From Clarireedia homoeocarpa (lineage: Eukaryota > Ascomycota > Leotiomycetes > Helotiales > Rutstroemiaceae), in contig LNKV01000011.1 in the NCBI GenBank assembly GCA_001465935.1, positions 188,743 through 252,742 of the forward strand: a stretch of DNA of 64,000 nt. Reading direction: 5' to 3'. The notes under the pieces were generated by a model that was given only the letters and a program-made list of their open reading frames with translations, did not search any database and was not told the DNA's origin. The translations under genes and the position numbers were made by a program. Below, piece by piece: positions 10,545 through 23,849 of this stretch (the first letter of the stretch is position 1; each line of letters opens with the position of its first letter).

Positions 10545-13541
10545 GATGTTGTTGTGGAGAACAGAACTCGCACAAGGAGAGCGAGGTGGACTTGTTGCCC
10601 AGATGTCACAGGAAATAATAATTTGGCTCGACATATGACGCGGCTAAACCTCGGCATACTCACATTTTGGCCGGACATCATGTTAAGTTAACCTTAACTT
10701 AAGTTCCAAGCGCGTTATTGTTTCTATTTACCATTACCATCTATCCTCGGAAATATAACAGATGGTTAACTCTCCGCACCGCACCGAGATCATCCCATCG
10801 GCCACTGCTGTCCTGATCTCTGTCTCCCTGCCCGCATCGAGCCATCTCTCGGTTGTGTCCTCGGGGATTTGTACGGTACATTTCTCGACACACAATTCTG
10901 CGGGCCGTGGAGGGAGACTGGGGGCAACTGATAGCACCAAAGAGCTCTAGACCGATTGCCCAAGACTTTCCAAAAATTTCTGTTTTCCTTCCATCAGTGG
11001 ATCTCGATTATGGGAGGATGATGAAGAGCTGTCGTTGGCGTTCTTCCCCGGATCTGCATCTGCACTCTATTCACTTCTCTATCCAACGGACTTCGTCGCC
11101 GGTAGTGATTCTACTTGATTATTGGCCGAACAGAAGAGTGTGCCATATTCCAGGCCCTGCAGACAAGGGCTCAAATATCCGATTTTATGTCTACAGCCGC
11201 TATTCTCAGATCACGCCTACTGATGGTCTGCGCATGCTGCATCTATCCTCCTTTGCGCCATACAGCTGGTACTATAGATTGTCCTGCTTAGTTCGATCTG
11301 CGGTGCGTGTTCCCTCGGCTTCTAGATCCTTTTCTTAAATGCTTGCAGTTATTCCTAAAATGAAGCATCTTCGTTAAGTGTTCCATCAAATACAGCTACT
11401 CTTCCTATTGTCCAGCATTTGCCACCACTGCTGCATTGCAGCATATGCAAAATACAGGCTATGTTTCTAAAAGAAACTATGCCAGCCAGGCCAATGGAAT
11501 TAGATATCCAGCGGGTGGCTGCATACACTAAGGCTCTTTCGATGGTTATGAATATGCAGCTACCCGCAACGACCAAAATTTGCCCAAAATTCTCAGGTTC
11601 CACGTGCGCATTAGAGTTTCCAGGTATTCGATTCTCTCAGGCCTGTTCTATCATCTTTCTCGCTTGGGGAAGCAAGCGTTCCGGCCGAAGTCTGTTGGGT
11701 GCACCATCTTCTAAACGCCAAGTTATCGAACCTAAAATATACCCAATCCGCAGATTCTCCAATCGGGACTTCAATGGGCATCTTTCCTTGGACTGTCCCG
11801 TCGGTGCTTTCGAACCTAAGTCATTAGGCGGTTCTCAAACGGCGCCAGTCCTGAAATAAGTTCTGACCCCAATCTGACTTGAATCCCTACACCATCTTGC
11901 GTGTCGGGGAAAAGCTGTGCTTTTCCTGCAAGCTTTACGTCTAGCCTCGACTTACCGGCAATCTAGGCTTTACGCTGCGTTCCTTATCCGCTACAGCAAG
12001 TACAACTTCACATTGTAGCACCACGGTATTACTTTCCATCATCAGTACAACACTATGGAGTCAAGATAGGAGCGTTCCTTATATGCTCTACTTGCACTTT
12101 ACTTGGCCTAATCGGCGTGGGTGGCCAGCTATACAGTCATTCCTATACTCACAGAAGGCATAAGCAGCTTATCCGTGAAGATATTGGTGTACTTGAATGC
12201 GCCATGTGATTTACCAGGCCTAACCAATGAATGGATTTGTGGCAGATTTCCAAATGTATTCTTCTAACTTACGCCTCTCCTGTAAAACATTGCACTTTCT
12301 TCTCTCAGCGTTTCTCTTTTGTCTGTGTGAATGACGTTCCCTGCAGGATGTGGTTCTACAACCCAAAGGGTTGCATCATGGCGGTAAATTCGGCCAAAAG
12401 CTAATCTAGCAAACAAGGTAGATCACAATCCAAGATCACAATTTGTATGTTTGGTAGTAGCGACTCAATGGAACCAGATTTGACAGATAAATACTGCAAA
12501 TCTCTACTGGAAATTTGGCGGTCAGAAAGATTCCATGATCCATAAATGTGGTGGGATTGATTGAAATGGATATACTTGGAGCCTCGAACTTTTTCTTCAA
12601 CCCTGTTCGCTGCATCAAACGTTGCATTTGCCTCAATCTTGCGACATACTATCTAGGGTCTAGGAGAAGGACAGAACAGTCTTGATTAGTAAGGGTGTGG
12701 TCCAAGTCAACAGCTGTAACGTGATACTGACTGTGGTCAGACATCAGAATCATTACACTGGGTTTAGTAGTACTATACCGTTCGCAAAATTCTTTAAATC
12801 ATAGTTGTTTGTTGACTTATATTTATGCTACTAAGCGCAGAATCGTTATCTGTCATGCTGTTCTGAAGGATAATGTGCCTCTGTCTCGAAGAAGAAAGTT
12901 TGCTCAGCAGGTAATGCTATCCATCCGGCTGTCAAAAGCACAGATGGGGCCAAACGTCGTGCGGCTGGCTGCATTGTCCTCGCAGTATGTCAGGCTTCAG
13001 TACAATTCAAGTGAGGGTCACAGTGGCTAGGCTGTGGATTTTTATGTCCCATGGACATGTTTCACCCATCGAAATAATCTCATCATAATTTGCTTGGCCG
13101 GTCACAGTAGATCCAAAACAGTGCCTGAAAAGATCCCAATGGGCTGGATAGCCTAATAGGAGCCTTGAATGGCTGTTTGTCTCCATATGCCGGATTGGCT
13201 ATGTCGATCATGATATGTACTTGACTGCATGGATCCGAAGGGACACAAATCAAGTCCAGAAATAATTATGAATTCAGTACGAAAGATAAAAATCAGTCAC
13301 TTATCAAATTCCGCTCCTGCACAGAGGAAATTAGAATAAAGGATTGGAGCAAACAAAATTTGTCGTACGTGTTATAACAACGATTAACTTCCGCCGAGCA
13401 ACCCCACGACTTGTTTAACTGCTTGAGACCTTTTGGTATTGGGCCTTGATTATCTGATCCTATCGAAATTTGACACATTCTTTCTTTTACACAAGTGACC
13501 CCAAACAACAACATTCAAGTTTTCCATTGCTCGAAGAGCTT
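10545..13541. other. 3-kb gene-poor stretch
   Basis: Several short frames occur (up to about 160 codons, for example 10853-11338) but none shows a domain, signal peptide or plausible splice structure. The right end should hold the promoter of the Zn2Cys6 gene. No repeat or RNA gene was identified. Confidence 0.35.
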
Positions 13542-13610
13542 ATGAAGGTAAGCCAAACAGTGATCAGACTTCTATGAATCACAACGAAAAGCAAATACTC
13601 ATGCAACTAG

Positions 13611-15176
13611 ATGGTAACTCACACATCATACTACTCGGAAGAGGACTCTACTTTTCACAGATGTGGCCGAGGCGGTCACAGCTACCCTCTGGCTCAGGAA
13701 CGACCGGAGAACGGCCACGGACCATCTCGAACTTATGATGATGGTCGAACTGGAGACCATGCCCAAGAACAAGAGCAAAACACGCATGTTAGACGCAGAA
13801 TCCCTGTCGCTGTATGTCTTCAATTATCCTCTGAATTCGACTGTTTTCAAAACTGAAAGTGCGTTTGCTAACAAGTCAACAAAGTGTCAACGTTGTCGAA
13901 AACGCAAGATTCGCTGCAGCGGAGATCCAGGTAACGGAGGGCCATGTCTTAATTGCAAAAATGCAAATGTTGAGGATTGTAAATACTTGAGAGTAATGGA
14001 GACTCAAATTCTAGCATGTCAATCGTTTCTAATCAGCACGCGTAGGTATCCGCTCTCTCACTTGAGCAGACCCCGGACATGAATGAATTCAGTTACGACC
14101 CCGGTTCCCGATCGATTTACCACGTATCCTCACATACCCAGCTTCCTGGCTACGGATACCAAGGTCAAATAAACACCCTTGGCGCCGAAAATCCTTATCG
14201 ATCGTTTCCTCAGTCTTACGGAATCCCAGAAAGCAGAATATTTGGGCTGTCTTACAGTGACTTCTCAGATAACACTATGGACTTTGGTTTATCTAGTTCT
14301 ACCTACCAAGTTGTTAGCCCAGAGCCAACTGCAGTCTCGAGCTTTCCAACTCCAAGCAATAATCGTTCTAGAATTGGCGCGTCGGCATTTTACATGACTT
14401 CACCAGGCTCGACATACACTTCAAACACACTTCCGTACCAAAGCAATTACAGTGTCCGCCCAGCAATAACTTCAGACTTGAGAAACTTCCCACTAAATTC
14501 TATTTCTAGTCCTATTTCTTCGCCCACTTCGAACAGTTTAGCTGGTAGCGAAAGAATATTGCCGCAGCCAAGCGTCAACCGCTCATTCACGAGATCTCAC
14601 GATGGTCTGCCGGTTCTCTCGAATTCTCAGCACGCACTTCAGTCCTACGGCACTGCGAATTCAGCTATGATGAACGGTGATGGCCAAAGATCCGTCAACG
14701 GAAGCGCAATCCAGGAGAATGCAGTTCTTCCGGCCCCATACATGTCCCTGCAGACTAGTAGCCAAGAAATTACGAATGAGGCGGCACAACTAGCATACAA
14801 CTCTCAGCATATCCCGATGAGTCAAGCTGATAGCGATCTCTACACCCCGCAAACATCGCACCAGAGCATGACATACTACTCACAAGCCAATGATTCCTCA
14901 AACGAACTGGCCAATTACGGAACGAGCAATACAAACGACGGGAGTCGTCAAAGTAGCCAAACCAACACCACCGAAAATTCCTTGTCGGCTAATCATCGCA
15001 AGTATAGTGGTGCTACTCTAGCCAGTGGGCACGAATACACACCGAACCCTCCACAATCATCGTACCCTTTACCGAATATGCCAAACATGCAAGCTCATAA
15101 TACTTTGCAACATCTTCCCCAACTTCCGCGACAACATAATTTGCCACTTCCACAAGCGAGCCTGTCTTCAAGATAG
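13611..15176 (+). CDS. Zn2Cys6 transcription factor
   Basis: DNA-binding regulator with a binuclear zinc cluster. Exons 13611-13811, 13885-13992 and 14046-15176 code 479 residues. The cluster sits at the first junction, reading RRIPVA then CQRCRKRKIRCSGDPG, then GPCLNCKNANVEDCKY, giving all six cysteines. The rest is Ser/Gln/Asn/Tyr-rich and looks disordered, and I see no fungal-specific middle homology domain. A good donor at 13548 and acceptor at 13610 suggest an upstream intron; the start would then be the ATG at 13542 (Met-Lys joined to the 13611 Met). The target genes cannot be read from the sequence. Confidence 0.88.
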
Positions 15177-18100
15177 CGTATTTACTTGATCAGGCCATGG
15201 GGAAGTGTTCCATTTCTGCTGGCCTCCTCTACTATCGTGCAAGTGGCCTCTTTATGCGCGTACATTCTTTCCTGGTGCAAGGGTTTATGGCTCACTTTGG
15301 TTACTTTTTCTTTTAGGCGAGCGGGGGTAAGAGGGGGAAAAAATACAAGGACAGGCGCGGGAGATGATATAAGGGAGGCAGAGGAACGGCGTTTCTTACT
15401 TTAAATTTATTTCTTCGACTGTGCACGACTGTTTGTTCTGTCCGAGATGTCACATATTGGCAAAACTACTAGTGGTAGATTATCGGATCTTGCTTTCTTC
15501 TAGATTGATTTTGTCGACTTCACGGAACCTACGAGGTGGGTATAAAAGGGTAGGAATAAAGTAGGGACCATCTACTTAAGAGCTAGCAAGTTTTGCTATG
15601 GGGTGCAATCAATGTTTAGAGGGTGGTGCCATCACTGGTACGGTGGGGATCAGATTTCGCACATACAACTTTGGGAAGGGAACGGGCGGTGGGCAAACAA
15701 TCTATTAGGGTTGGAGAGGAAGGAGGATGCTATCTACTCAGTGGAAGGAATGGGAACCCGCGTTGCGCAAAAGGCTGGCGGGTATGCTACTGAATTTTCA
15801 TGGTCGGTTCAGTAATTTGAAATGTTACTTGGGAAAAAAGCAGCGGACGGAGGAGAAAAGTTCAGTGGGGGGAAATGTTGTTTTCTGTATCCATTCTCTA
15901 TTTACTACCTGTTTCTATGTTGATGAGACGAGATGAGGTGCTGATAGGAGGCGGAAAAAAAGGAGAAGAATGTCTGGCTTTGTTTTACTTGTTCATCTGC
16001 TCTATCTTCTGTGCTTTCCTTTCTTGATTTTCTTGATTTTGTCCATTCTGGTTTGAAAGTGTGTTTGAGGGACGAACGACCAAAGAGGGAAAAGGCGAGG
16101 AACCGGGGAGTGCGAAGCTGGAGATGAGGGGCATTATTGTCTTGCAGTTGTAATTGATTTCCCAACTCTACTGTTTTTGGATATTTCTTTTTATCTTCTT
16201 GTGGCGCTTCCCCGGTGATGCAAATGTCATGTCATTGTTGAGGCATCATTGCACCTAGGCCTCATTTACTTAATCTGGAATGCTGCTGCTTGTGTACTCT
16301 TTACTTATTTTTATGGATTCCGTATGGATACCGACAGCTTTAGTCAGATTTAATGGTAATTGTAATCATCACAGAATTTTTGCGCCTCCACGTCCATTTG
16401 CATTGCATCCTTTTCTACTTACTTGCCTCACCTCATTCATATGGACCGCAAAGTCCTCAAAACTTCTGCACCGCACGCCACTCAATCGCAGGAAAGGACC
16501 ATTCATTGACACTCTCATATGTGAGTTTCCGACCCAACGATGCTCAAAAGGGGCATAAAACAAGCTCAATCGATCTAGAACCCCCACAACCTCTAATCTC
16601 CAAGGCTTCAAATGCAACGATATCCGGGTTACTGTGTCTGTGCTTCCCTGCCAATCACGAAATATCCCTCAAATTAAAAGAATGAAGCTACGCGATCGTT
16701 GTATCCGCATAACATATGTCGCGTAACGCCTGCTTGGGTTGAACTGTGTAAAGTTTGTCGTACATTGTGGTACACGCCCCCAACCCCCTTCGCTTTTAGA
16801 AAACGGTGAGGGCCTTGGAAAATTTGGGCGATGCCTCTTGTTATGCATAGGGCTTATATTAGGTTTTCTCACTGACTATCTTTTGCTGTGCCTTCTGGGC
16901 GACTTTGAGAGATCCTCTCAAGGATCTCGTATTCGAGATGATTGCTATTCGCATCCAGTGTGGTGGAGCTGTCAAGGAAGCCATTCCTGACGCCTTCTTC
17001 CTACCGTACTTCCACCATCCGAGAACAACGATGTTCTGGCAACAGCCTCAGCATCTTGGGGTCCGACCCAAATTAGCACAATGCGCTGTGGTGGCTTACT
17101 AGCATATCAGGCCTTACTTCCTCCATGCGATTCAATTGAGCCTCCCCACAGGGAGGCGAGTGAGATGAGAAAATGCATCAAGTGCAATTCATTGTACCTT
17201 ACATCCGCCCCCCACCATCTCTACCTATTCTTACACATGGCCGTCCTATCGATGTTCTTGTGACCCCCAATAAATTCCTGATCTCCCCCAGTTGATATAT
17301 TACTTCGTGTCCGGTAAGCCCCCTGCCTATATGGACCATGAGGTACTAACGGTCGAGTAACTTCAGGGCCCTCGAATACCACCTCATGTAAGCTCTTTTA
17401 TAGATTTGCGATAGATTGAAAGTACCTGAAACGTTTCTGATTTGATTAAGGACATACTATGGTCCATCGCCTTGTACGCCCTTCATCATGTCCCTTGAAA
17501 ATTCAGTCAACCAATACCCTCTCACTTGAGTAACACCCCGCTGTTTTCCTCATAGTCCGCGCCCCCCCCCGGCAAGAAATGCATTTTATCTACATGCAAG
17601 CAAGCAGAGGAGAAAATTTCAGAGAAAAAGAGCACAAGCACAAGCACAGCACCCAGCATCGCCGCACAATGATGTTGATCATACATGAGTGCATAAACCG
17701 GTAGACAGAGGAACTGATCCGTCGAGGCTGCGCAGCAGCCCACACAAAATCTTCAACTAGTGTAGGTTGAGCGACCGAAACACAATCACAACATTTATCC
17801 ACCAACTGCATCGATGCAGAACTGATATATCCGTGCTCCCTCCATCACAACCTCCTGCACATTCGTTCATCCTCTACTCTACACTGCACTGCACTCCACT
17901 CCTTTGTATACCTCCACAATTTCATCCAACCTTTCTCTCCATCATCGAACAATGTACTGCACCGTTCATACACACACATGTGCATATTCTGATCAACTTC
18001 TGCACTTTGAGACAGGCGGACAGAGCACAAAACAGAAAATGACATGACAAGAAGATTGTATAACCCAGCCAGCATCTAGCAATAGCTATCCGGCCGGTCT

Positions 18101-18800
18101 CCACCAAACCTCAGAGACATACGTACCTACACCACATAAGCGACCAAAATGACAGAAAAGAGGAACGGGCCGAATAATTCGCTACGAAAGGGGGCCGGAA
18201 GTATTTGTTCGAGTGACATAATGAAACAATGGAGAGCCAGAATAGGGACGCCAAGGAAGGAGATTGGAATAAAGTTTGCTTGTGGCTTAAGACTGCATGG
18301 CAAACAAGATGCAGAAGAAGCCCGATGAAGGAGATGATCTGTCAGAATTAGTAGTAGAAACATCAGATATTTTGCTTTTCAGTGATATATGAAATGGATA
18401 TGCGGATGTGGGCTGCAACGTTGACATGTAGATGGAAAGTCGTATTCATTGAGGGCATATCCGCATGAAAAGAGGAGAAATGTAGATGTGGGGGGGGCAT
18501 GAATATGATATGTTCCTCAATGCATTTTACACAAACATTTCCAGCAGTTCCAAAACTGCACAAAACCAGAAGCCGAAATTTTTCGTAATGAACGAGCAAA
18601 CACCTTGATTGAAATGTGAAGGTCCGAAAAGGGAGATCGATTTGAGGTTTCATGCCATCATGCCTCTATTTCGTTTTCCCTAATTACACCTGTTGCATGA
18701 TATGATGGAGAATCATTGCAGTTGCGTGTATAAAGCACATGGCCAAATCCCCAGGTCCAGCAACACCATCCATGCCCAGCCCCAAGATGAAGTGATTCGT
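15177..18800. other. 3.6-kb intergenic region
   Basis: No supported gene. The left part is probably the 3' UTR of the transcription factor gene and the right part that of rps24. There is a 10-nt C run near 17562 and A/T- and CA-rich tracts at 17.8-18.0 kb. Short frames lack any family resemblance. Confidence 0.35.
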
Positions 18801-19451
18801 CTACTCCTTCTTCTTCTTCGCACCCTTGACCTTCGCAGTTCCTCTGAGGGTCTTTTGTCTGTTCTTGCGTTGCTTGCCTAGATCCCAATCAAAGTCAGTA
18901 ATCGTTCCCATTGCCACCCATAGATCCATTATCAAGCTGGGAATACAAAGAGTGTGGTAGAACGTACGTTGTTGTCTGCTTGGCTTCTCGATCTTGCTGG
19001 CGAATCCAACACGGACCAATCTGTAGTGGGGTTCGAATTTCTTCAAGGCCTCTGGTGAATCGTAGATGAGAGCGAAACCGGTTGTCTTTCCGCCACCGAA
19101 TTGGGTTTGGAGACCGAAGACGTTAACTTGGTCCTTGTTAGCCTTGTAAAGACCGGCAAGCTTTTCTCGGAGCTCGTCCTTGGAGATATTGGCACGGTTT
19201 GGATGGAGGATATCACTAGAACAAAAATGCCATCATTAGCTTTCCATTCTCAACATCCATTGCGTGCGCTCAAGGTGGATTGGTCGGGTTCTCGAATTGG
19301 GACGACTTTCATGAACTGGTGGCGGATTCGATGTAGATGATGGTGAAAATAATGATAAGAGTACTTACACGACCATTTGCTTGCGGCCGAGGAGAGGGTT
19401 GCGAATGAATTTGCGCGTTCGCAGTGTAACTGGGGCGTTGTTGTCGGCCAT
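18801..19451 (-). CDS. rps24: 40S ribosomal protein S24 (eS24)
   Basis: Small-subunit ribosomal protein. Exons on the minus strand are 19451-19369, 19215-18968 and 18877-18801, coding 135 residues, the expected length. Diagnostic blocks are VTLRTRKFIRNPLLGRKQMV, DILHPNRANISKDELREKL, NVFGLQTQFGGGKTTGFALI and HYRLVRVGF. The basic tail is RQQRKQRKNRQKTLRG followed by KVKGAKKKKE. All three joins keep frame with clear GT-AG ends. Multiple introns close to the start are common in ribosomal protein genes. Confidence 0.97.
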
Positions 19452-19829
19452 GTTTGCGATTATCTAGACCGATCAGTCTGTCTACGACGATATATCGAGA
19501 CAGTTATCGTGATTCTAATTGTCGATGGAGGTCGCTGTCGATTAAAGGATTGACAAAAAGTTCGAAAAGGCACACTCTTCTCGTTTCGGTAACCTTGAAA
19601 AATGCGCTAAGATTGAGCTAAATGTTTATGTAAGCGAATTGAAATGTGCGAACAGCGTGGACCCGAGGGCTGTTCCTGAAGAGCCCTATGTTTCTGCCTG
19701 GTAATTCGGGTGATCAATAACAACTTTTGGGGGGTAACCGTTCGACGACAAGGACAACCAAGTGGTTGTGCAACGCGGCAGTTGGATGATATGATATTCT
19801 AAGTAGTTTGGAATCTCCTAATCTTTAAT
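19452..19829. promoter_or_regulatory. Bidirectional promoter region of rps24 and the methyltransferase gene
   Basis: 378 bp separate two divergent starts. No named element was identified with confidence. Confidence 0.45.
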
Positions 19830-21293
19830 ATGACCAACGAATTGGCGCAACAAGCACAAGATCGATTGGATCGATTCTGTCGCCAATATCTACAACTTCT
19901 GCGTGTTCTCGATTATCCGGATGACGAATACCTACGAAATGGAGAATTTCAGGAAGAAATCTACAAAAGACTGTTTGAGGAAAATGCTTTGCAGTATCCA
20001 CCAGCTCAGAGATATCAGTTCCGCGTTCTCAAAGAGCTCACAAAACGAATTGAGAACAGTATCCAAAACTGGGACGAAGAAGTAGGTAGCCATGCGATAC
20101 CTTTTCTCTTTATTTTATCTCCTTTAACTCTTCGCTATTCACAATGTCTTCTTACTGTCGAGAAGACTACAATATGGCAGTGATATTTTTTCTTTGTCAT
20201 TTCGTTCTGACGTCTCTTTTCTCTCGCCCAGGCTGTCTCCGACAATCTTATGGATCGATTGTCTGTTTTAATGTCTAACCCACTACCCTCAGAAGTCACT
20301 GCTGCTCAGCAGCCTTCTTATGTGACATATACATTGTCAAGTCTATCATGTTTTTCCTCAGCTTCACCAGGAAGCAGAGGCACACCTCCTACCATAACTC
20401 TTCTTGAATCTGCGTCGCTGCTTTCAGGATCTGGTACGACAGGACTCCGTACAGTAAGTGCAATGGTCGCATTCTTCAAACACATCAATCCATACACAGA
20501 TCTACACTAGAACTTCTCCTGTCCTTTTCCAGACTACATTCCAGCTGCACCCTTGGGGATAACCCCCAAGCCACCTGTATCCATCTAGCTACTCAAAACC
20601 ACTAACTTCACTAACCCCTTCCAGTGGGATGCCGCCCTCCACCTCAGCACCTACCTCTCCCTCCACCCCACCCTCATCTCCCACAAAACCATTCTCGAAC
20701 TCGGCTGCGGCACCGGCCTCGTCTCCATCCTCTGCGCCAGATTCCTGCACGCCACGCACGTATTCGCCACAGACGGAAGTCCCGAGACACTCGTCGCCTT
20801 GAACACAAGTTTATTCCTGAACGGGCTGTCATCCACCACCCCCTCTCCCTCCTCATCCCAAGAGACCACGGAATCCAAAATAAGCACCCGCGAACTAATC
20901 TGGGGCCACATTCTATCCAGTGGAGAATTTGACTCCTTTTCCTCCTTTCTCTCGTCGAAATCCTCTAATCCAGATTCAAACGCAAAATCTTCCAATAAAG
21001 ATCTCGATCTGGTTCTAGCAGCAGATGTCATATACTCACCCGAAATCATCCCCTCTTTCGTCGCGACGCTCGAGGATCTTTTCGACCTGTACCCTGCACT
21101 CGAAGTCTTGATCGCAAGTACGATACGGAATCCCGTGACCTACTCGATGTTCACAGAGATGTGCGAGAGGAAAAAGTGGGAGCTGGAACGAGTGGAGGGC
21201 TTTGAGGTTTTGGAGAGGAGTGAGCAGAAGGGGCCGTGGTATGGGGAGTTGAGGGAGGGAATTGAGATTGTTTGGGTGAGAAGGGGAAAGTAA
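19830..21293 (+). CDS. FAM86/Efm2-Efm3-type protein-lysine methyltransferase
   Basis: SAM-dependent methyltransferase of the class that modifies translation elongation factor 2. Exons 19830-20081, 20232-20453 and 20625-21293 code 380 residues. The N-terminal helix region contains the family's QYPPAQRYQFRVLKELTKRIE. Then come a central SYVTY segment, WDAALHLSTYL at about 159, motif I LELGCGTGLVSILCARF at about 181-197, the post-I acid FATDGS, and DLVLAADVIYSPEIIP at about 284-299. The order matches family 16 lysine methyltransferases. Efm3 is the closer guess by size, but Efm2 cannot be excluded by eye. It is divergent from rps24, which fits a translation-related role. Confidence 0.82.
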
Positions 21294-21760
21294 AAGCGTC
21301 TATGAATGGTGAGTAATAATTCAATAGGTTTGTATGATTCGTTAATAATTCATTTGTCTTGACACATTAGATTAGTCTACCATTCTAAATATTTCTGCCT
21401 CGACTTTCTCCCTCATTATCGAATCCGCTTCTTGGATGCTTTGCAGTCCACTAGTTTGGTTTCTACTTTCTTCGACTGTAGTCAATGATGATTTACCCTT
21501 CTTTCACCACTCCCTTTTGTGTGATATCCCTTCATCCCCCTCATTAAACTTCTACGGCATAGATATCCTCGCCACGAGTAGTGTTGTACTCCTCAACCTC
21601 AAACCCCGACGTCCCCATTCGACAACTCCCACCACTCTAGCCGTCCAACCACACGAGATCGAACGGAACAAGGTCCCTATAATAGCAGTGACCTACTCAT
21701 CCTAATCCCAACCCTCTTCCTCAAGTCGAAACATATTCCATTGATCAAACCCCCTCCCTT
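21294..21760. other. Intergenic between convergent genes
   Basis: Converging 3' ends of the methyltransferase and arrestin genes. Short frames only. Confidence 0.4.
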
Positions 21761-23296
21761 TCACCCAATTTGCGAAGGCCCCCCCTTCGACTGCCCATTC
21801 ACTGGAGCGCCTTTCTCATCAATTCCCGGCGCATTCTCATTCGTAACACCACTATACGCCGGCCGCGACCCATTCGCCTGCGTTATATCCTCCGCAAGAG
21901 CATCCTCGTAGGACGGCGGCGCATCATCGAATGCTGGAGCGCCGGGTGTGCCGACCTGTGGCGGAAAAGCTGGGTCGTATGCTGGGGCTGCGTTGGCATT
22001 GGTGCTGGGACGAGCTGGAACGGGGGGTTGCTGCGATGCCATGGCGCTGAGGAGGGCTGCGGGTGGAGTGATGCCGGAGAATACTTCGATGGCGAAGCGA
22101 AGGGGGAGGGAGGCTGTTTGCGGCTGTGGGTGGTTAGTGTTGATGTTGCTTCGGAGATATATGAGTATAAGCCTTACCTGTATATCGCCTGGATAGCCAT
22201 AACCCAAGCCAACTCTCACCTCGAGCTCATAACGACGTGTGAGATTACAGGTTTGAAATGAAGGAGCAATGGTATTAGGCAAAGGAATGGCATCCCATAA
22301 TTTTTGATCTACAGCTGTTTCTGTCCCGATTTGGTCACTTGGCGATCCAATTGGTATTGCGAGTCCATTTAAACTCATTACGACCCAGGTGCTTGCCTCC
22401 ATTCTAACAACATCTTGGGCACGAACTTCAGTTGTTCCAAAAAGGATGACTTGCAGTGACATTAGAAATACATGCTCCGGGCTGTTGTGTGTCTTTTTGA
22501 GTAGAATCCTAAGTGGTAATGGCTTATTGCAGGTCAATATAGGAGGGCTTGGTAACCTGGCATCCACTTCTCCCTTTGGAGCTGTATCTGAAAGTTGTTG
22601 GGGCTTCTTTTTAAAGAGACCCGACTTTTTAGGCAATGGAGAAGCCGCAGCCTGAAAGTTATATGGTCTCCTCGCAAAAGTTTCGTTGGTTGTTGGTGGT
22701 GGCCTCGGTGGCTCAATAGGAAGAAATTTAAATCCAACTGCCGATCGTCTGTTCTCCTTGAATAGCGAGGGCCTTTGTACTGTAACTTTTATATAATATC
22801 GAATCTCAGCTTCTCCAGGAAAGCCAGTCAACGACGGAGGTAGCGTCCGCTTCACATGCCTGTATTGCATCTGCTGCAGCCCTCCTAATCCCAGTCCTCC
22901 AAACCCACTCCCGGCTCCCATTTGTTGCATGTGCGGATCCGAGCAACTGTTGTTTAGGGGTAACTTCATGCGAAAAGGATACTCATGTTGACCAGCTCGC
23001 AATGTATATGTGGTCACAACGTTGTTTTTCGGGAAGACTTGTTCAACTTTGTATAATATCTTGTGGTTCTCCATAGCTACATTTTGTCGTTGATCTCGCT
23101 GCGAATATAATCTCGGATTCTGATGGTGTTGAGGCCCCATTGGCCGTAGCAATATCGTTTTGCTTTCCCCCTCGAGCTTCACCATGATGGCGGACACAGT
23201 CTCATCGCTGGTAAGGCTTAGGATCACTCTGCCGCTAATGAAATCGAGGTTCGTGTAAAATGTATGAGGGTCGTCCAACTGTATTCGAACGGACAT
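21761..23296 (-). CDS. Arrestin-related trafficking adaptor (ART-like)
   Basis: Fungal alpha-arrestin, a class that links Rsp5 ubiquitin ligase to plasma-membrane transporters. The unspliced frame is 511 codons. The arrestin N domain begins MSVRIQLDDPHTFYTNLDFISG and has the GQHEYPFRMKLP strand and ...GEAEIRYYIKVTVQRP typical of the family. The C domain includes RRYELEVRVGLGYG and LPLRFAIEVFSG. The disordered tail holds a PY motif, APPSYEDALAED. Positions 22177-22124 have every mark of a 54-nt intron (GTAAGG donor, CTAAC branch, CACAG acceptor). It is in frame, so removal gives 493 residues and rejoins GDIQ to PQTASLPLRF. Which transporter it serves is not visible. Confidence 0.85.
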   Translation of the reverse strand: MSVRIQLDDPHTFYTNLDFISGRVILSLTSDETVSAIMVKLEGESKTILLRPMGPQHHQNPRLYSQRDQRQNVAMENHKILYKVEQVFPKNNVVTTYTLRAGQHEYPFRMKLPLNNSCSDPHMQQMGAGSGFGGLGLGGLQQMQYRHVKRTLPPSLTGFPGEAEIRYYIKVTVQRPSLFKENRRSAVGFKFLPIEPPRPPPTTNETFARRPYNFQAAASPLPKKSGLFKKKPQQLSDTAPKGEVDARLPSPPILTCNKPLPLRILLKKTHNSPEHVFLMSLQVILFGTTEVRAQDVVRMEASTWVVMSLNGLAIPIGSPSDQIGTETAVDQKLWDAIPLPNTIAPSFQTCNLTRRYELEVRVGLGYGYPGDIQVRLILIYLRSNINTNHPQPQTASLPLRFAIEVFSGITPPAALLSAMASQQPPVPARPSTNANAAPAYDPAFPPQVGTPGAPAFDDAPPSYEDALAEDITQANGSRPAYSGVTNENAPGIDEKGAPVNGQSKGGPSQIG

Positions 23297-23849
23297 TATG
23301 AAGAGTATGTGCTGGAAGTCAGACGCATTAGATGATATTGAGAAGGAGTCTAGGTTCTTTCAATGGATTTCTCTTTCAATAACATACGATCAACGGAATG
23401 CTGGGAAATTATGGCGGGTCGGTAACCTTGGGATCTCAAGGACTCAGCCTCATTGCTGGAGCCTGGGCGTACGCGTATTCCAGTCCCTCCAGCTTGTCTG
23501 ATGGTAGCAAGGGTATACGAGCCATCCAATGAGTGGTTGCTGATCAATACTACACATGCAATTGCTGCGGTAAATGTCGAAGAAGACTTGCTGCAAATTG
23601 ATGCATCGTCCGTGTCCGTATTGTACGGCGTGTAGGGTTGATGAGGGGATATGAAAATGGGATAGCGTGGATGGGCACGTGGTGGGGCAGTTCATCGTTT
23701 CTCTCGGCACGCTACACTTGTACGGAAGTACCCCTGTTCATCTCTCATTTTGTACTTCGTACCGAAACTCTCTTTCAACATCGTGAACCATTACATTTCG
23801 CTACATTTGCAATGATATAATCTTGTCACTAGGAATAGATGATTAACGT

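Noticed and set aside
10853..11338. 161-codon plus frame upstream of the cyclophilin gene
   Set aside because: No domain, no plausible splice partners, odd composition. Probably chance.
11419..11859. 146-codon plus frame
   Set aside because: No recognisable motif and no supporting promoter or intron context.
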